Assembly (NCBI GenBank): GCA_963559605.1
Contig: CAUWLL010000010.1
Coordinates: 13,132 to 77,131 of the forward strand
DNA from: Dorea_D sp963559605
Lineage (GTDB): Bacteria > Bacillota > Clostridia > Lachnospirales > Lachnospiraceae
DNA length: 64,000 bases
Direction: 5' to 3'
The number at the start of each line of letters is the position of its first letter. Within the stretch, counting starts at the first letter, position 1. Below are positions 43,762-52,214 of this stretch, one piece after another. The notes under the pieces were generated by a model. That model saw only the letters and a list, made by a program, of their open reading frames with translations, ran no database searches and was not told the DNA's origin. Made by a program: the position numbers and the translations under genes.

Positions 43762-43790
43762 ATTATATACGAAATCATTTTGTATTACAA
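43762..43790 (-). promoter_or_regulatory. Promoter of the teichoic-acid operon
   Basis: Minus strand TTGTAA (43790-43785), 17 bases, perfect TATAAT (43767-43762), about 32 bases before the initiating-transferase start. The upstream gene ends at a terminator (43858-43898), so this promoter should start the whole 21-kb operon. Confidence 0.65.
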
Positions 43791-43857
43791 GTCCTCTCGT
43801 GTCTTTTCTAACACCGCCACATAAATATTTTTATAAAACAAAGTTTTCTATAGCACA

Positions 43858-43898
43858 AAAACAGGTTGACACACCTATTTCTTGGTACCAACCTGTTT
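43858..43898 (-). terminator. Rho-independent terminator after the lipoprotein gene
   Basis: On the minus strand AAACAGGTTG and CAACCTGTTT form a ten-base perfect stem, with partial pairing inside the loop (GGTACC... GGTGTGT), followed by TTTGTG. The T tract overlaps the stem foot. It ends the hydrolase/lipoprotein transcript 25 bases after the lipoprotein stop codon. Confidence 0.72.
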
Positions 43899-43922
43899 CT
43901 CTCTTCTTGTCCTATTCTTATC

Positions 43923-44732
43923 TCATTCTTCGTCGACTGTCCCGGCTCCTGCCGCTTTATCAATCTCTTCTGTTTCGGCTTCTTCCGAGAACTCTGTGAC
44001 TCTTATGACATTCAACTCTTCCTCCGGCACTTCGGCGATAATCCCTTCCAGAAGATCACTGAAAATCTGATTTCTTGTAACATCTGTCTCTACCCACACA
44101 GGAACTTTTGTTTCGGCGTCAAATCCTATATATATGTCCCTGCTCTGTTCTGCAAGACAGTTATCGTAAGCTTTCTGCAGTTCTTCCGACTCTTTCAGAC
44201 GCCTCTCCAGTTCTTCGCCCATCTCGTTTTCTGCAATTTCTGCCGCAGTGAGATACCCCTCTTCCGTCATTTTCAGAAGAAGGAGATTTCTACCGTCCAT
44301 CTCCTCTTCTCCTACAACTTCATAGTCTGTTACATATGTAAGGTCGATCATTCCCGTCTCCTCAAGAACTTCCGCTAAGCCGGAAGCTTCTTCCGGTATT
44401 TCTACAGACTCACACTCGTAGGTTTTCACTGTATCTTCCTGCTTCTCACCGTCTACAAGATCATACGCGGTCAATACCTTTTTTTCTTTGGCATTATGCT
44501 CTTTGATGCTTTCTGTGTACCATGTTTCTTCCATGTCCTCCTGCCGGTCTGCAACTTCACTGTCTTCCGACGGCTCCTCAAGAGTCTGTTCCTCCGAAGT
44601 CTGTTCCTCCGAAATCTGCTCCGTTTCGTTTTTACTGCTGTCTGCTTTTTGTTTTGTATCGGCGCCTTTCCCACAGCCCGTCGTCAGAAGCAGAACAAGC
44701 AGTAATACCAATCCTCTTTTTAGTTTTTTCAT
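43923..44732 (-). CDS. Secreted lipoprotein of unknown function
   Basis: The 269-residue protein starts KKLKRGLVLLLVLLLTTGCGKG, a lipoprotein signal peptide with lipobox LTTGC (Cys about residue 20). A low-complexity acidic stretch with a repeated SEEQT element (about 38-60) follows. The mature part is rich in Glu and has YTESIKEHNAKEK, VEIPEEASGLAEVLEE and YIGFDAETKVPVWVET, a layout seen in small lipoproteins that measure or bind cell-surface ligands. I cannot name the family. It lies 30 bp after the GH25 lysozyme gene and ends at a terminator, so it shares the hydrolase transcript. Confidence 0.8.
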   Translation of the reverse strand: MKKLKRGLVLLLVLLLTTGCGKGADTKQKADSSKNETEQISEEQTSEEQTLEEPSEDSEVADRQEDMEETWYTESIKEHNAKEKKVLTAYDLVDGEKQEDTVKTYECESVEIPEEASGLAEVLEETGMIDLTYVTDYEVVGEEEMDGRNLLLLKMTEEGYLTAAEIAENEMGEELERRLKESEELQKAYDNCLAEQSRDIYIGFDAETKVPVWVETDVTRNQIFSDLLEGIIAEVPEEELNVIRVTEFSEEAETEEIDKAAGAGTVDEE

Positions 44733-44762
44733 ACTCCGTTATCCCCTTAACGCATCGATTCT

Positions 44763-46436
44763 CTATGCTTTTTTCAAATATTTTGACGCAATATAATAGT
44801 TCTTGCTGCTCATTTTAAAACGATACCATGTATAACCGTTCGCTTTTTTAGAATAGCCTTTCTCTACATTGATTTTCTTACCCTTCGCCAATGTCCCCCG
44901 GATCTTTGCTTTTGTTCCTGCTCCTGTCCGATAATTGACTCTCGTCTTCGTTTTGTACTTTGCATACTTTTTACTGCTTGTGGAAGCGGAGCTGCTGCTC
45001 ACTTTCTTTAAATATTTAGAGGCAATATAATAATTTTTGCCATTCAGTTTGAAGCGGTACCATGTATAACCGTTTGCTTTCTTGGAATAACCTTTCTCCA
45101 CGTTAATTGTCTTCCCGGAAGATAATGTTCCTTTGACCTTAGACTTAGTTCCTGCCCCGCTTCGATAATTCACTCTTGTCTTTGTCTTATACTTTATATA
45201 CTTCTTGCTGCTGGAGGAGCTGTTAGCGGAACCGCTGATCGAGGTCAGCTTCTTTACATACTTGGACGCAAGATAGTAATTTTTACCGTTCATCTTGAAA
45301 CGATACCATGTGTAACCATTGGCTTTCTTCGAATAACCATTCTCCACATCGATGGTCTTTCCGGAGGACAGGGTTCCTTTTACTGCGTAAGACGTACCTG
45401 CCCCGCTTCGATAATTCACTCTTGTGGTTGTTTTATATTTCGTATATTTCTTTGCAGGTGTCGGTTTTTCCGGTTTGGACTCCGGCTTTGGCTCCGGTTT
45501 CGATTCCGGCTTGGACTCCGTCTCTGGCTTTGGTTCCGGTTTTGAATCCGGTTTTACTTTTTCATAGCTGATATTCAGATCGACAACCCCGCTGATTCCA
45601 TTCACTTTTCCTTGGGAAGAACATTGCCACATAGAATAAGATCCTGTATAGGTACATTTCGGTCCCCACTGTGCCACCCATCTGTCCCACTGGTTAAACC
45701 TGGAATCTGTCAGATAATTATCAAACCAATCCTCACTGGCATAGACTCCTGCCTCAAGACCCGCAGCTTTTATTTTACTGCAAAATGCACTGGCAATATC
45801 ACCGATTCCTTTTTTGCTTACCTTATCACGGACTTTGTTTTCTTCCAGATCATAATAAACTGGATAGTCGATGTCTGCTTTATATTCGTTAACCAGCCTT
45901 AACACATGGTCTGCTTCGCTTTTCGCTTTCGTTACGGTGTCCGCATAAGAGTAAATATATACACCAAACGGAATATTGTTGGCAAGACAAGCCTCTACAT
46001 TCTCTTTCCATCTTGTGTCATCCTGATCCGTTTGGTTTTGCCCGTATCCACAACGGATAATCGCATAGTCAACACCGGCATCTTTTGCTTTCTTCCAGTC
46101 AATCTTCCCCTGATGGTGGCTGACGTCAATTCCTTTTGCTTCCCCCACCGACGGCCATGTTGTAAACTCGGACGCTCTTGAATCTGCAAATGTCGTGACT
46201 CTTTGTCCGTTTGTATAACGCCAGCTGTTTTCCAGACCACTTCTCTCTGCTTCAAGAAGCTCGTCTACTTCCTCCGTTACTTTTTTCGGAGCCTCCACCT
46301 CTTGACTCTCTTCCGCCTGTGTCTGCACCCCTTCTTCTGTCTGCTGTTCTGTCGCGCTTACATCATAAGAGAATATACTCACTGATAACATAACCCCCGC
46401 AATCAGCAAACTTAGTTTCTTATACCATTTTTTCAT
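44763..46436 (-). CDS. Secreted GH25 lysozyme with three SH3 domains
   Basis: A signal peptide (about 1-28) and a linker precede a GH25 domain (about 100-285) with KGIDVSHHQGKIDWKKAKDAG, AIIRCGYG and DYPVYYDLEEN, carrying the catalytic Asp and Glu. A repetitive Pro/Glu/Ser/Lys linker (about 296-328) leads to three SH3_3-type domains (329-396, 411-478, 489-557) that share YRSGAGT and KKANGYTWYRFK. It hydrolyses the glycan backbone of peptidoglycan, with SH3 domains binding the wall. AAGGG before the ATG at 46436 supports the start. Its SH3 repeats match those of the next gene. Confidence 0.95.
   Translation of the reverse strand: MKKWYKKLSLLIAGVMLSVSIFSYDVSATEQQTEEGVQTQAEESQEVEAPKKVTEEVDELLEAERSGLENSWRYTNGQRVTTFADSRASEFTTWPSVGEAKGIDVSHHQGKIDWKKAKDAGVDYAIIRCGYGQNQTDQDDTRWKENVEACLANNIPFGVYIYSYADTVTKAKSEADHVLRLVNEYKADIDYPVYYDLEENKVRDKVSKKGIGDIASAFCSKIKAAGLEAGVYASEDWFDNYLTDSRFNQWDRWVAQWGPKCTYTGSYSMWQCSSQGKVNGISGVVDLNISYEKVKPDSKPEPKPETESKPESKPEPKPESKPEKPTPAKKYTKYKTTTRVNYRSGAGTSYAVKGTLSSGKTIDVENGYSKKANGYTWYRFKMNGKNYYLASKYVKKLTSISGSANSSSSSKKYIKYKTKTRVNYRSGAGTKSKVKGTLSSGKTINVEKGYSKKANGYTWYRFKLNGKNYYIASKYLKKVSSSSASTSSKKYAKYKTKTRVNYRTGAGTKAKIRGTLAKGKKINVEKGYSKKANGYTWYRFKMSSKNYYIASKYLKKA
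44766..45452 (-). repeat. Three tandem SH3-domain repeats of the lysozyme gene
   Basis: Three units of about 68-69 codons (protein residues 329-396, 411-478 and 489-557) separated by Ser-rich linkers. Each has the same order of motifs (YKTKTRVNYRSGAGT, GKTINVEKGYSKKANGY). The nucleotide sequences are also very similar, for example the shared ACCATGTATAACCGTT. Confidence 0.85.
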
Positions 46437-46536
46437 ATTAACCCTTGATCAAACAGGGATTTCTCCTGTCTGTTTCCCCTTTCGCAATTAAATACTCCTG
46501 CTTTTCTTATGTTACATATCTTACTGTCCTTACAGT

Positions 46537-49107
46537 TCAGGCACGCTTCAAATATTTGGAAGCAATATAATACTTTTTATTTCCCAGCTTAAATCGATAC
46601 CATTTGTAGCGATCTACTTTTTTCGAATAACCTCGTTCTACCTGAATAGACTTTCCTTTTGCCAGCGTTCCCCGAATCTTATGAGACGTTCCGGCTCCGC
46701 TTCGATAGTTCACTCTTGTTTTGGTCTTGTATCTGGCGTATTTCTTTTTCGCGGTACTTTTACTTTTTGAAGAACTTCCACTGGAAACTTTCTTCACATA
46801 TTTGGACGCTATATAATACTTCTTTTTTCCCAGCTTGAAACGATACCAAGTATAACCATTGGCCCTCTTCGAATAGCCTTTCTCTATCTGTATTATCTTT
46901 CCTTTTGCCAGCGTCCCCCTTTTTTTGTAAGACGTTCCGGCTCCGCTCCGGTAATTTACTTTTGTCTTTACTTTATATCTGATGTATTTCTTCGCACTGC
47001 TTGACCCCGGCTTTTTGGAAGAACTACCGGATGTAGCCTTTTTCAAATATTTAGACGCCACATAATAATTCTTTCCTTTTAATTTAAAACGGTACCAAGT
47101 ATAACCATTCGCTTTCTTAGAATAACCCTTCTCTACATCGATGGTTTTCCCGGAGTTCAAGGTTCCTTTTACTTTATAAGAAGTGCCCGCTCCGCTTCGA
47201 TATTTTACTTTCGTTTTGGTTTTATATTTTGTATATTTTTTCTTACTGCCAGACGGTTTACCTGACCCCGGTTTACTCGTACTCGGTTTACTTACTCCCG
47301 GCTTATTTGTACTTGGTTTATTCACATCCGGGTTACTTGTACCGGACGTACTTCCATTTACGGAAATACCGATAACATCCAATGTCTTCCCGGAACTTGA
47401 TACTGCATAGATCATACAAGTTCCCGCTTTTACTCCGGTAACCCTTCCATCAGTACTCACAACAGCCACTGCCGGATTACTTGTCTCATAATAAACGGTC
47501 TCACCGGACGCTCCACTGACACTCAATTGCTTCGTGCTTCCCGCCTTCAAGGTGCTGTCCGTATTCATTTTCAAATAATTGGCAGAAATGTATCCGGTCT
47601 TAGAGCCATAGGACACTTTGATCCAGTACGGATGTGTCTGCTGCGCGGACACCGGCGTCGTCTTATCTGTATACACTCCTCCGGAGACCGTCACCGTCGC
47701 TCCTTTCGGAAGCGCGCCCAAAGATGATGTATAGGCAGATGCTCCCTTTCGAAGAGTCACGCTGGTAGTGGTCGTACCTGTTTTTACAGACTTAGCTATC
47801 GTCACTTTCCCGGACTGTGACGGCATATTTTTATAGACCGGAATATAAAATACATGTTTATTAGCCAGAATACCCATGGATTTATAAGACTTATATGTGG
47901 CATTGGCTTCCGAAGCCGCACCGGTCAGGTTCGTCATATACTGATGTCCGTAGTACGGTTTCACTGCCGTATTAAAACGTTCATAATAAACCGTGTTCTG
48001 TCCTTTTCTGATATAGGACTGGGCAATATAGTTTGCCCCACCGTCAATTGCCACAATCGGGGACGTCCACTTTTTATTCTTCGCATATTGCAGTCCCTTT
48101 TCTATGGGCGATATAGTCGTACTGGATGACGCACCGATATTGTAATAGTTGTAATATCCCACATAACTCCTGCCGCCGAATTTCGCCTTCCCGGAAATAC
48201 TCTTATAATCTAAATCACCGCCTGTTTCCTGTCTGATTTTAGACGCAAGAAACAACGGACTGACCTTTTCTTTTTTTCCGGCTCCGAATATTGTCTTTCC
48301 GTATGTGACATTGCCAAGTGAACTTGCCGGTACTGTCTTTCCGCTCGTATCAACATATTCAATTTTTTTCTTATATAAATCCGTCCCTTTTAAGACATTC
48401 TCTACTCCTGCCTCTGTATGATAAGCAGAATTATAATCTAACGCCTCAAACAGGAAAATATATTCCTCTGTCAAAAAATTTCTCGGATCCACATAATAAG
48501 CAACCGCCGGTCTGCTCGCAGATACCCATACAGAACCATCTTTCGGCACATAAGCTCCGGTTGCCACATTATAATCCGTAACCGCTTTACTTAACAGAAG
48601 GCTCGCAGCCGTCTTTGGAAGCAGACTCGGATTTCTGCTTCCGTCTTTCCCTGAGATGCTTTCATTTCTCACCACATCATCCCAGGAAAGACTGCTGTTT
48701 TTCGCCACAAATATCCAGTTCGGATACTTTTTATGTAATTCTTTTAATAATGTCTGATAGGAAGACGGAAATCTCCGAAGTTCAGACTCATAAGTTCCCA
48801 CAGCCGCTCTCAGCTTATGTGTTGGCGCCGCAAACTCTTTCGCAAGTTCTGCCGTCCTCTCATCCGGAACTCCCTCTTCCCCGGAAAGTTCTCCTTCCTC
48901 GGTCTTGTTCTCTGTAGTGTCCAATGTATCTTTCGCATTCTCCGAATTGCTATCCACTGTCTCTTCCGGCTCTGTTTCAACCACACTTGTGTTTTCTACA
49001 TTTCCTTGCATCCCTTCCTCCGGCTCAGTCGCCGTGACAGTCATTCCGCACAGCAAAGACGAAGTTAAGAGCGCCACAAGAAATCTTCTTACCTTCATAG
49101 TATTCAC
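46537..49107 (-). CDS. Secreted endo-beta-N-acetylglucosaminidase with Big_2-like and SH3 domains
   Basis: After a signal peptide and an acidic linker, a glucosaminidase-like domain (about 140-400) shows FLTEEYIFLFEALDYNS, LASKIRQETGG with the catalytic Glu, and YYNYYNIGA. An SH3-like region with LRKGASAYTSSLGALP follows, then a Big_2-like segment (TGVKAGTCMIYAVSS, about 560-590), a Pro/Ser/Lys linker and three C-terminal SH3 domains. It cuts peptidoglycan glycan strands. The best start is GTG 49107 with AAAGGGG upstream; an in-frame TTG at 49125 lies before the ribosome site. Confidence 0.92.
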   Translation of the reverse strand: MNTMKVRRFLVALLTSSLLCGMTVTATEPEEGMQGNVENTSVVETEPEETVDSNSENAKDTLDTTENKTEEGELSGEEGVPDERTAELAKEFAAPTHKLRAAVGTYESELRRFPSSYQTLLKELHKKYPNWIFVAKNSSLSWDDVVRNESISGKDGSRNPSLLPKTAASLLLSKAVTDYNVATGAYVPKDGSVWVSASRPAVAYYVDPRNFLTEEYIFLFEALDYNSAYHTEAGVENVLKGTDLYKKKIEYVDTSGKTVPASSLGNVTYGKTIFGAGKKEKVSPLFLASKIRQETGGDLDYKSISGKAKFGGRSYVGYYNYYNIGASSSTTISPIEKGLQYAKNKKWTSPIVAIDGGANYIAQSYIRKGQNTVYYERFNTAVKPYYGHQYMTNLTGAASEANATYKSYKSMGILANKHVFYIPVYKNMPSQSGKVTIAKSVKTGTTTTSVTLRKGASAYTSSLGALPKGATVTVSGGVYTDKTTPVSAQQTHPYWIKVSYGSKTGYISANYLKMNTDSTLKAGSTKQLSVSGASGETVYYETSNPAVAVVSTDGRVTGVKAGTCMIYAVSSSGKTLDVIGISVNGSTSGTSNPDVNKPSTNKPGVSKPSTSKPGSGKPSGSKKKYTKYKTKTKVKYRSGAGTSYKVKGTLNSGKTIDVEKGYSKKANGYTWYRFKLKGKNYYVASKYLKKATSGSSSKKPGSSSAKKYIRYKVKTKVNYRSGAGTSYKKRGTLAKGKIIQIEKGYSKRANGYTWYRFKLGKKKYYIASKYVKKVSSGSSSKSKSTAKKKYARYKTKTRVNYRSGAGTSHKIRGTLAKGKSIQVERGYSKKVDRYKWYRFKLGNKKYYIASKYLKRA
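46540..47241 (-). repeat. Three tandem SH3-domain repeats of the glucosaminidase gene
   Basis: Three units of about 68-69 codons with Ser/Lys linkers, the same motif order as the repeats at 44766-45452 and nearly the same protein sequence (YRSGAGTSYK, YSKKANGYTWYRFKL, YYIASKYLKK). The two arrays are about 1.1 kb apart and in the same direction, so recombination between them could delete or exchange the sequence in between. Confidence 0.85.
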
Positions 49108-49136
49108 AATTTTATCCCCTTTCAATTATCTCCCCG

Positions 49137-49159
49137 TATCTATGACTTTTTCATAGATA
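49137..49159. promoter_or_regulatory. Perfect 9-bp palindromic hairpin before the glucosaminidase gene
   Basis: TATCTATGA, five bases, TCATAGATA. It lies 18 bases upstream of the glucosaminidase ribosome site. With no T run after it, it is unlikely to be a terminator; an operator or an mRNA-stabilising hairpin are options. Confidence 0.35.
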
Positions 49160-49182
49160 TTGTTTCATCTGATGCTGACTTA

Positions 49183-49212
49183 AAAATACCATTAAACCAA
49201 TAGATGTCGCAA
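49183..49212 (-). promoter_or_regulatory. Weak candidate promoter for the hydrolase genes
   Basis: Minus strand TTGCGA (49212-49207), 18 bases, TATTTT (49188-49183), in the 147-bp gap between the LCP gene and the glucosaminidase start. Only 4 of 6 matches in each box. Confidence 0.25.
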
Positions 49213-49254
49213 GTATTTTTTTGCTTTTCCCATCTTTTTCATAATTTAAAACCG

Positions 49255-50676
49255 CTATTTTCCCATATATTCCCGCATTTTTCTTTGGATTTCCTGCACA
49301 GAACCGGCATTTGGAACTGTCACATACAATGGACCTCCACTATAGGAGAAACAATACTGCTTCCCGCTGTCATCCCCCGTTGCGGCAACAGACTCTATAT
49401 CCCATCCTTTCATTCTGCCAACCTGCATACGAACCAGTGACTTAATCTGTCGTTCTGACATATTGGTATCTGCATTTCCCGCCACACTGTTGATCATACT
49501 ATTGGCATGAAGCAGAATTTTCGGCGACATTGCTTCTTTTAAAAGACCGGTCATCAACACCTGCTGATTTTTTCCTCGTTGGTTATCTCCGCTTTTAAAT
49601 GCTTTTCTCTCACGGGCAAATGCCAGAGCTTCTTTTCCGTTAAAATGGTTTTTCCCCTTTTTAACGTCTACAACCTTTCCAGCAGCCTTACTTGTCGTAA
49701 ACGCAACTTCAGACTCTACGTCCACTCCCCCCATCACGTCTACAATCTCTTCTACGGAAGTAAAATTTACACGTACATAAAATGGAATATCTATTTCATA
49801 CAAATTTTCAAGCGTTGCAATGGACGTATCAATTCCATATACGCCTGCATGTGTCAGTTTGTCCTTCTTCTCACCGGAAACACCCGGAATTTTCACATAA
49901 TAATCTCTCGGTGTTGTAGTGAGCAGGATTTTCTGCGTTTTCGGGTTCACCGTTGCAATCAAGTTCACATCACTTCTGCTTTGCTTATTGAGTTCACCAT
50001 ATACGTCAATACCGCTGATATATACATTGAACGGCTCCTTCGTCACATCCAGTATATGCTCCTCTGTATAATTGCCGCTTTCTTCTCCCACTGCGATCTG
50101 GTCTAATGCACCGTTTACTTTCAGACAGTAAAAACTGAGTAACAGCAACACACAACTTGTAGTAACTGCCATTCCTTTACCGGATCCTCTGTGTCTCCCG
50201 TCCCTTCTCGCGCTGCGCTGTTTTCCCCACAAAATTAACAAAAGCAGAACTAAAAAAATAATAAGTCCTGCCATAAAATTCATAGGTAAAATGCCGAGCC
50301 ACGCCATAGAAGCAAAAAACACTATGGATGCAAAAGTCTGCAATAGCAAGAAGAACTTATCAGCGCCGCCCACACCGACAGAACGCCGCCTCGGCGCAGG
50401 CTCATGATACCTACGACCGGGAGAACTTCCTGATTTTCTTCTTCTCGGTCTGCGTTCATAATCATCATACCTATAGCTGTCATAATCATCGTACCTATAA
50501 CTATTATAATCGTCGTAGTCATCAAACCCATCTTCATAATCATAATCAAATTCGTATCTGGGCTCACGTCTCGGAATCGGTTTCTTTGTTTTTTTCCGCT
50601 GTCCTTTCCCGGAACGCCTTTCTGCGTTATTTTCCTGCCGTGATTTAATATACTTTAATTGATTGCGATAATCCAT
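49255..50676 (-). CDS. LytR-CpsA-Psr family glycopolymer ligase
   Basis: The 473-residue protein starts with a long polar cytoplasmic region (1-105) packed with Asp, Tyr and Arg, including a repeated DDYDSYRY unit. Three membrane segments follow (about 107-125, 131-150, 168-187), then an LCP domain (about 215-400) with YISGIDVYG, SRSDVNLIATVNP, TTTPRDYYVKIPG and FARERKAF; its arginines bind the polyprenyl pyrophosphate. LCP enzymes attach teichoic acid or capsule to peptidoglycan, which fits the two glycan operons downstream. Most LCP proteins have one membrane segment and a short tail. Confidence 0.92.
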   Translation of the reverse strand: MDYRNQLKYIKSRQENNAERRSGKGQRKKTKKPIPRREPRYEFDYDYEDGFDDYDDYNSYRYDDYDSYRYDDYERRPRRRKSGSSPGRRYHEPAPRRRSVGVGGADKFFLLLQTFASIVFFASMAWLGILPMNFMAGLIIFLVLLLLILWGKQRSARRDGRHRGSGKGMAVTTSCVLLLLSFYCLKVNGALDQIAVGEESGNYTEEHILDVTKEPFNVYISGIDVYGELNKQSRSDVNLIATVNPKTQKILLTTTPRDYYVKIPGVSGEKKDKLTHAGVYGIDTSIATLENLYEIDIPFYVRVNFTSVEEIVDVMGGVDVESEVAFTTSKAAGKVVDVKKGKNHFNGKEALAFARERKAFKSGDNQRGKNQQVLMTGLLKEAMSPKILLHANSMINSVAGNADTNMSERQIKSLVRMQVGRMKGWDIESVAATGDDSGKQYCFSYSGGPLYVTVPNAGSVQEIQRKMREYMGK

Positions 50677-50682
50677 GTATTT

Positions 50683-50946
50683 CTACTCTCCAAGTCCGTT
50701 TTCAATCTCTCTTAACATTGCCTCCATAGCTTCTTCCTCATCTTCTCCGTCACAGATCAGAACAATGGAATCTCCTTTTTTTACACATGCGCCAAGAACG
50801 CTCAAAACACTCTTGGCGTTAGATGTCATCCCTCCATACTCAAACATGAGCTTGCACTTATAATTACTTGCCGTATTACAGAATATTCCTGCCGGCCTCA
50901 GATGGAGACCGGTAGTATTCTTAATAGTGACTTCCTGCCTAATCAT
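50683..50946 (-). CDS. HPr-like phosphocarrier protein
   Basis: An 87-residue HPr-family protein with the active histidine in TGLHLRPAG (His15 equivalent) and a serine in NAKSVLSVLGACVKKGD at the Ser46 position, so both phosphorylation sites are kept. HPr accepts phosphate from Enzyme I for sugar uptake. Ser46 phosphorylation lets it work with CcpA in catabolite control. The GLHL/GAC variants are less typical than the GLHARPA/SLG of the main HPr, so this may be a second, regulatory HPr. It sits between cdaR and the LCP gene. Confidence 0.9.
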   Translation of the reverse strand: MIRQEVTIKNTTGLHLRPAGIFCNTASNYKCKLMFEYGGMTSNAKSVLSVLGACVKKGDSIVLICDGEDEEEAMEAMLREIENGLGE

Positions 50947-50963
50947 AATCTTTTTCGTCCTAT

Positions 50964-52214
50964 CTATTCTTCCTGTTCATACTCCTTCAGCTCAATCTCG
51001 ACTTTCACCTGTTTTTCCAATGCACAGTTTTCGGGAAGTTTTACTTTTACAGGAACGGTATAAGTTCCCGGTTTTTTAAACTTCTTAAGATCAATACTCA
51101 TAGTACCGCTCATATCCAAAGATTCTAACGAATGCTTCGGACCTCGCACCTGTACTTCCAATGCATCCACAGTTTTATAATCCATAGTCAGATTCTCAGC
51201 CAAATTTTCTACCAAAAGAGAACTCACCGTCATTTCATATGTCTTTGTACCGTCTTTTTCCACCAGAATACTTACTACAACAGAACCCGCATTCTCTTCG
51301 GCAAGCTCCAAATTCTCCGGAAGATAAGATGTAATATCCACGATTTTTTCTGTACTCTCTGTCAGACCTTCCATCCAGAGCGCCGATGCCGGAATTTGTA
51401 ATTTTGACACCTGATCCAAAGCATCTTCTTCTCCGGAAACCCTTACTTCCTGCGGCTCATATGTTATATTCGTAAAGTCATAACCTTTTGCCGCTTTGAT
51501 ATAGGATGTGTCGAACTCTAACGGCACACTTTTCGTCTTTAGGATCTGAACGCTGATGTCCACACCCATGGAGCCGAGATTGTTGCTCAAAAGTGTCTGA
51601 TCGATCTCATTGTTATTTTGATCATACAACGTAAGTTCCGACTGCAACACCGTATCCATATAAAGTCCGGAAACATTTACCGTCGCTTCTACCTCACTGA
51701 TCTTATTGATCACTGATTTCGGTCCCCGGAAGGATACTTTCTCGGGATCCGCCTCTACAGTTCCAAGCACATAACCGTCTCTGACTGTACCGGTTGTCTT
51801 TGGCACAATCGGGAACTTCTTTGTCTCTTCATCCTCCATCTTAATCTGAAGGTTTCTGGTATTAGAATATGCTTCTTTATAGTCATATCCTTTTACAATT
51901 ACTTTGATCGGAATCTGCGACTCCATTGCAAGTTCTTTCATATCTGCCACTGCAACAATATCCTCTGTTCGAATGCGGCTTAATGTAGAACGTTTTGCCT
52001 TGACAGTAACATTAACCGTCTGGGTATCATCTACAATCTGATAAGTTTTATGTGCTTTGGAAAGCACTTCCGCATTAATGACAGATACGGGAATATCATT
52101 ATATGTCTGATCGATAATCGGATCGTCGATATTAACCACTGTAAGCCAAAGCAACACTGCCACAAGAAAGGCTAATATCTTGAGACTAATATTATTCATC
52201 AGTCTTTCTTTCAT
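50964..52214 (-). CDS. cdaR: YbbR-domain protein CdaR, regulator of diadenylate cyclase
   Basis: One N-terminal membrane segment (ISLKILAFLVAVLLWLTVV, about 9-28) is followed by an extracytoplasmic part of four YbbR-type beta domains, seen by repeats such as VKAKRSTLSRIRTEDI, FRGPKSVINKISEVEA and VSGEEDALDQVSKL. CdaR binds CdaA in the membrane and tunes c-di-AMP synthesis. It overlaps cdaA by 23 bp. In many Firmicutes glmM follows; here an HPr-like gene follows instead. Confidence 0.93.
   Translation of the reverse strand: MKERLMNNISLKILAFLVAVLLWLTVVNIDDPIIDQTYNDIPVSVINAEVLSKAHKTYQIVDDTQTVNVTVKAKRSTLSRIRTEDIVAVADMKELAMESQIPIKVIVKGYDYKEAYSNTRNLQIKMEDEETKKFPIVPKTTGTVRDGYVLGTVEADPEKVSFRGPKSVINKISEVEATVNVSGLYMDTVLQSELTLYDQNNNEIDQTLLSNNLGSMGVDISVQILKTKSVPLEFDTSYIKAAKGYDFTNITYEPQEVRVSGEEDALDQVSKLQIPASALWMEGLTESTEKIVDITSYLPENLELAEENAGSVVVSILVEKDGTKTYEMTVSSLLVENLAENLTMDYKTVDALEVQVRGPKHSLESLDMSGTMSIDLKKFKKPGTYTVPVKVKLPENCALEKQVKVEIELKEYEQEE

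Noticed and set aside
46440..46536. c-di-AMP riboswitch or other riboswitch before the lysozyme gene
   Set aside because: The gap is only 100 bases, shorter than a ydaO-type element, and shows only a small imperfect hairpin (AAACAG/CTGTTT, 46451-46475) without the conserved core.
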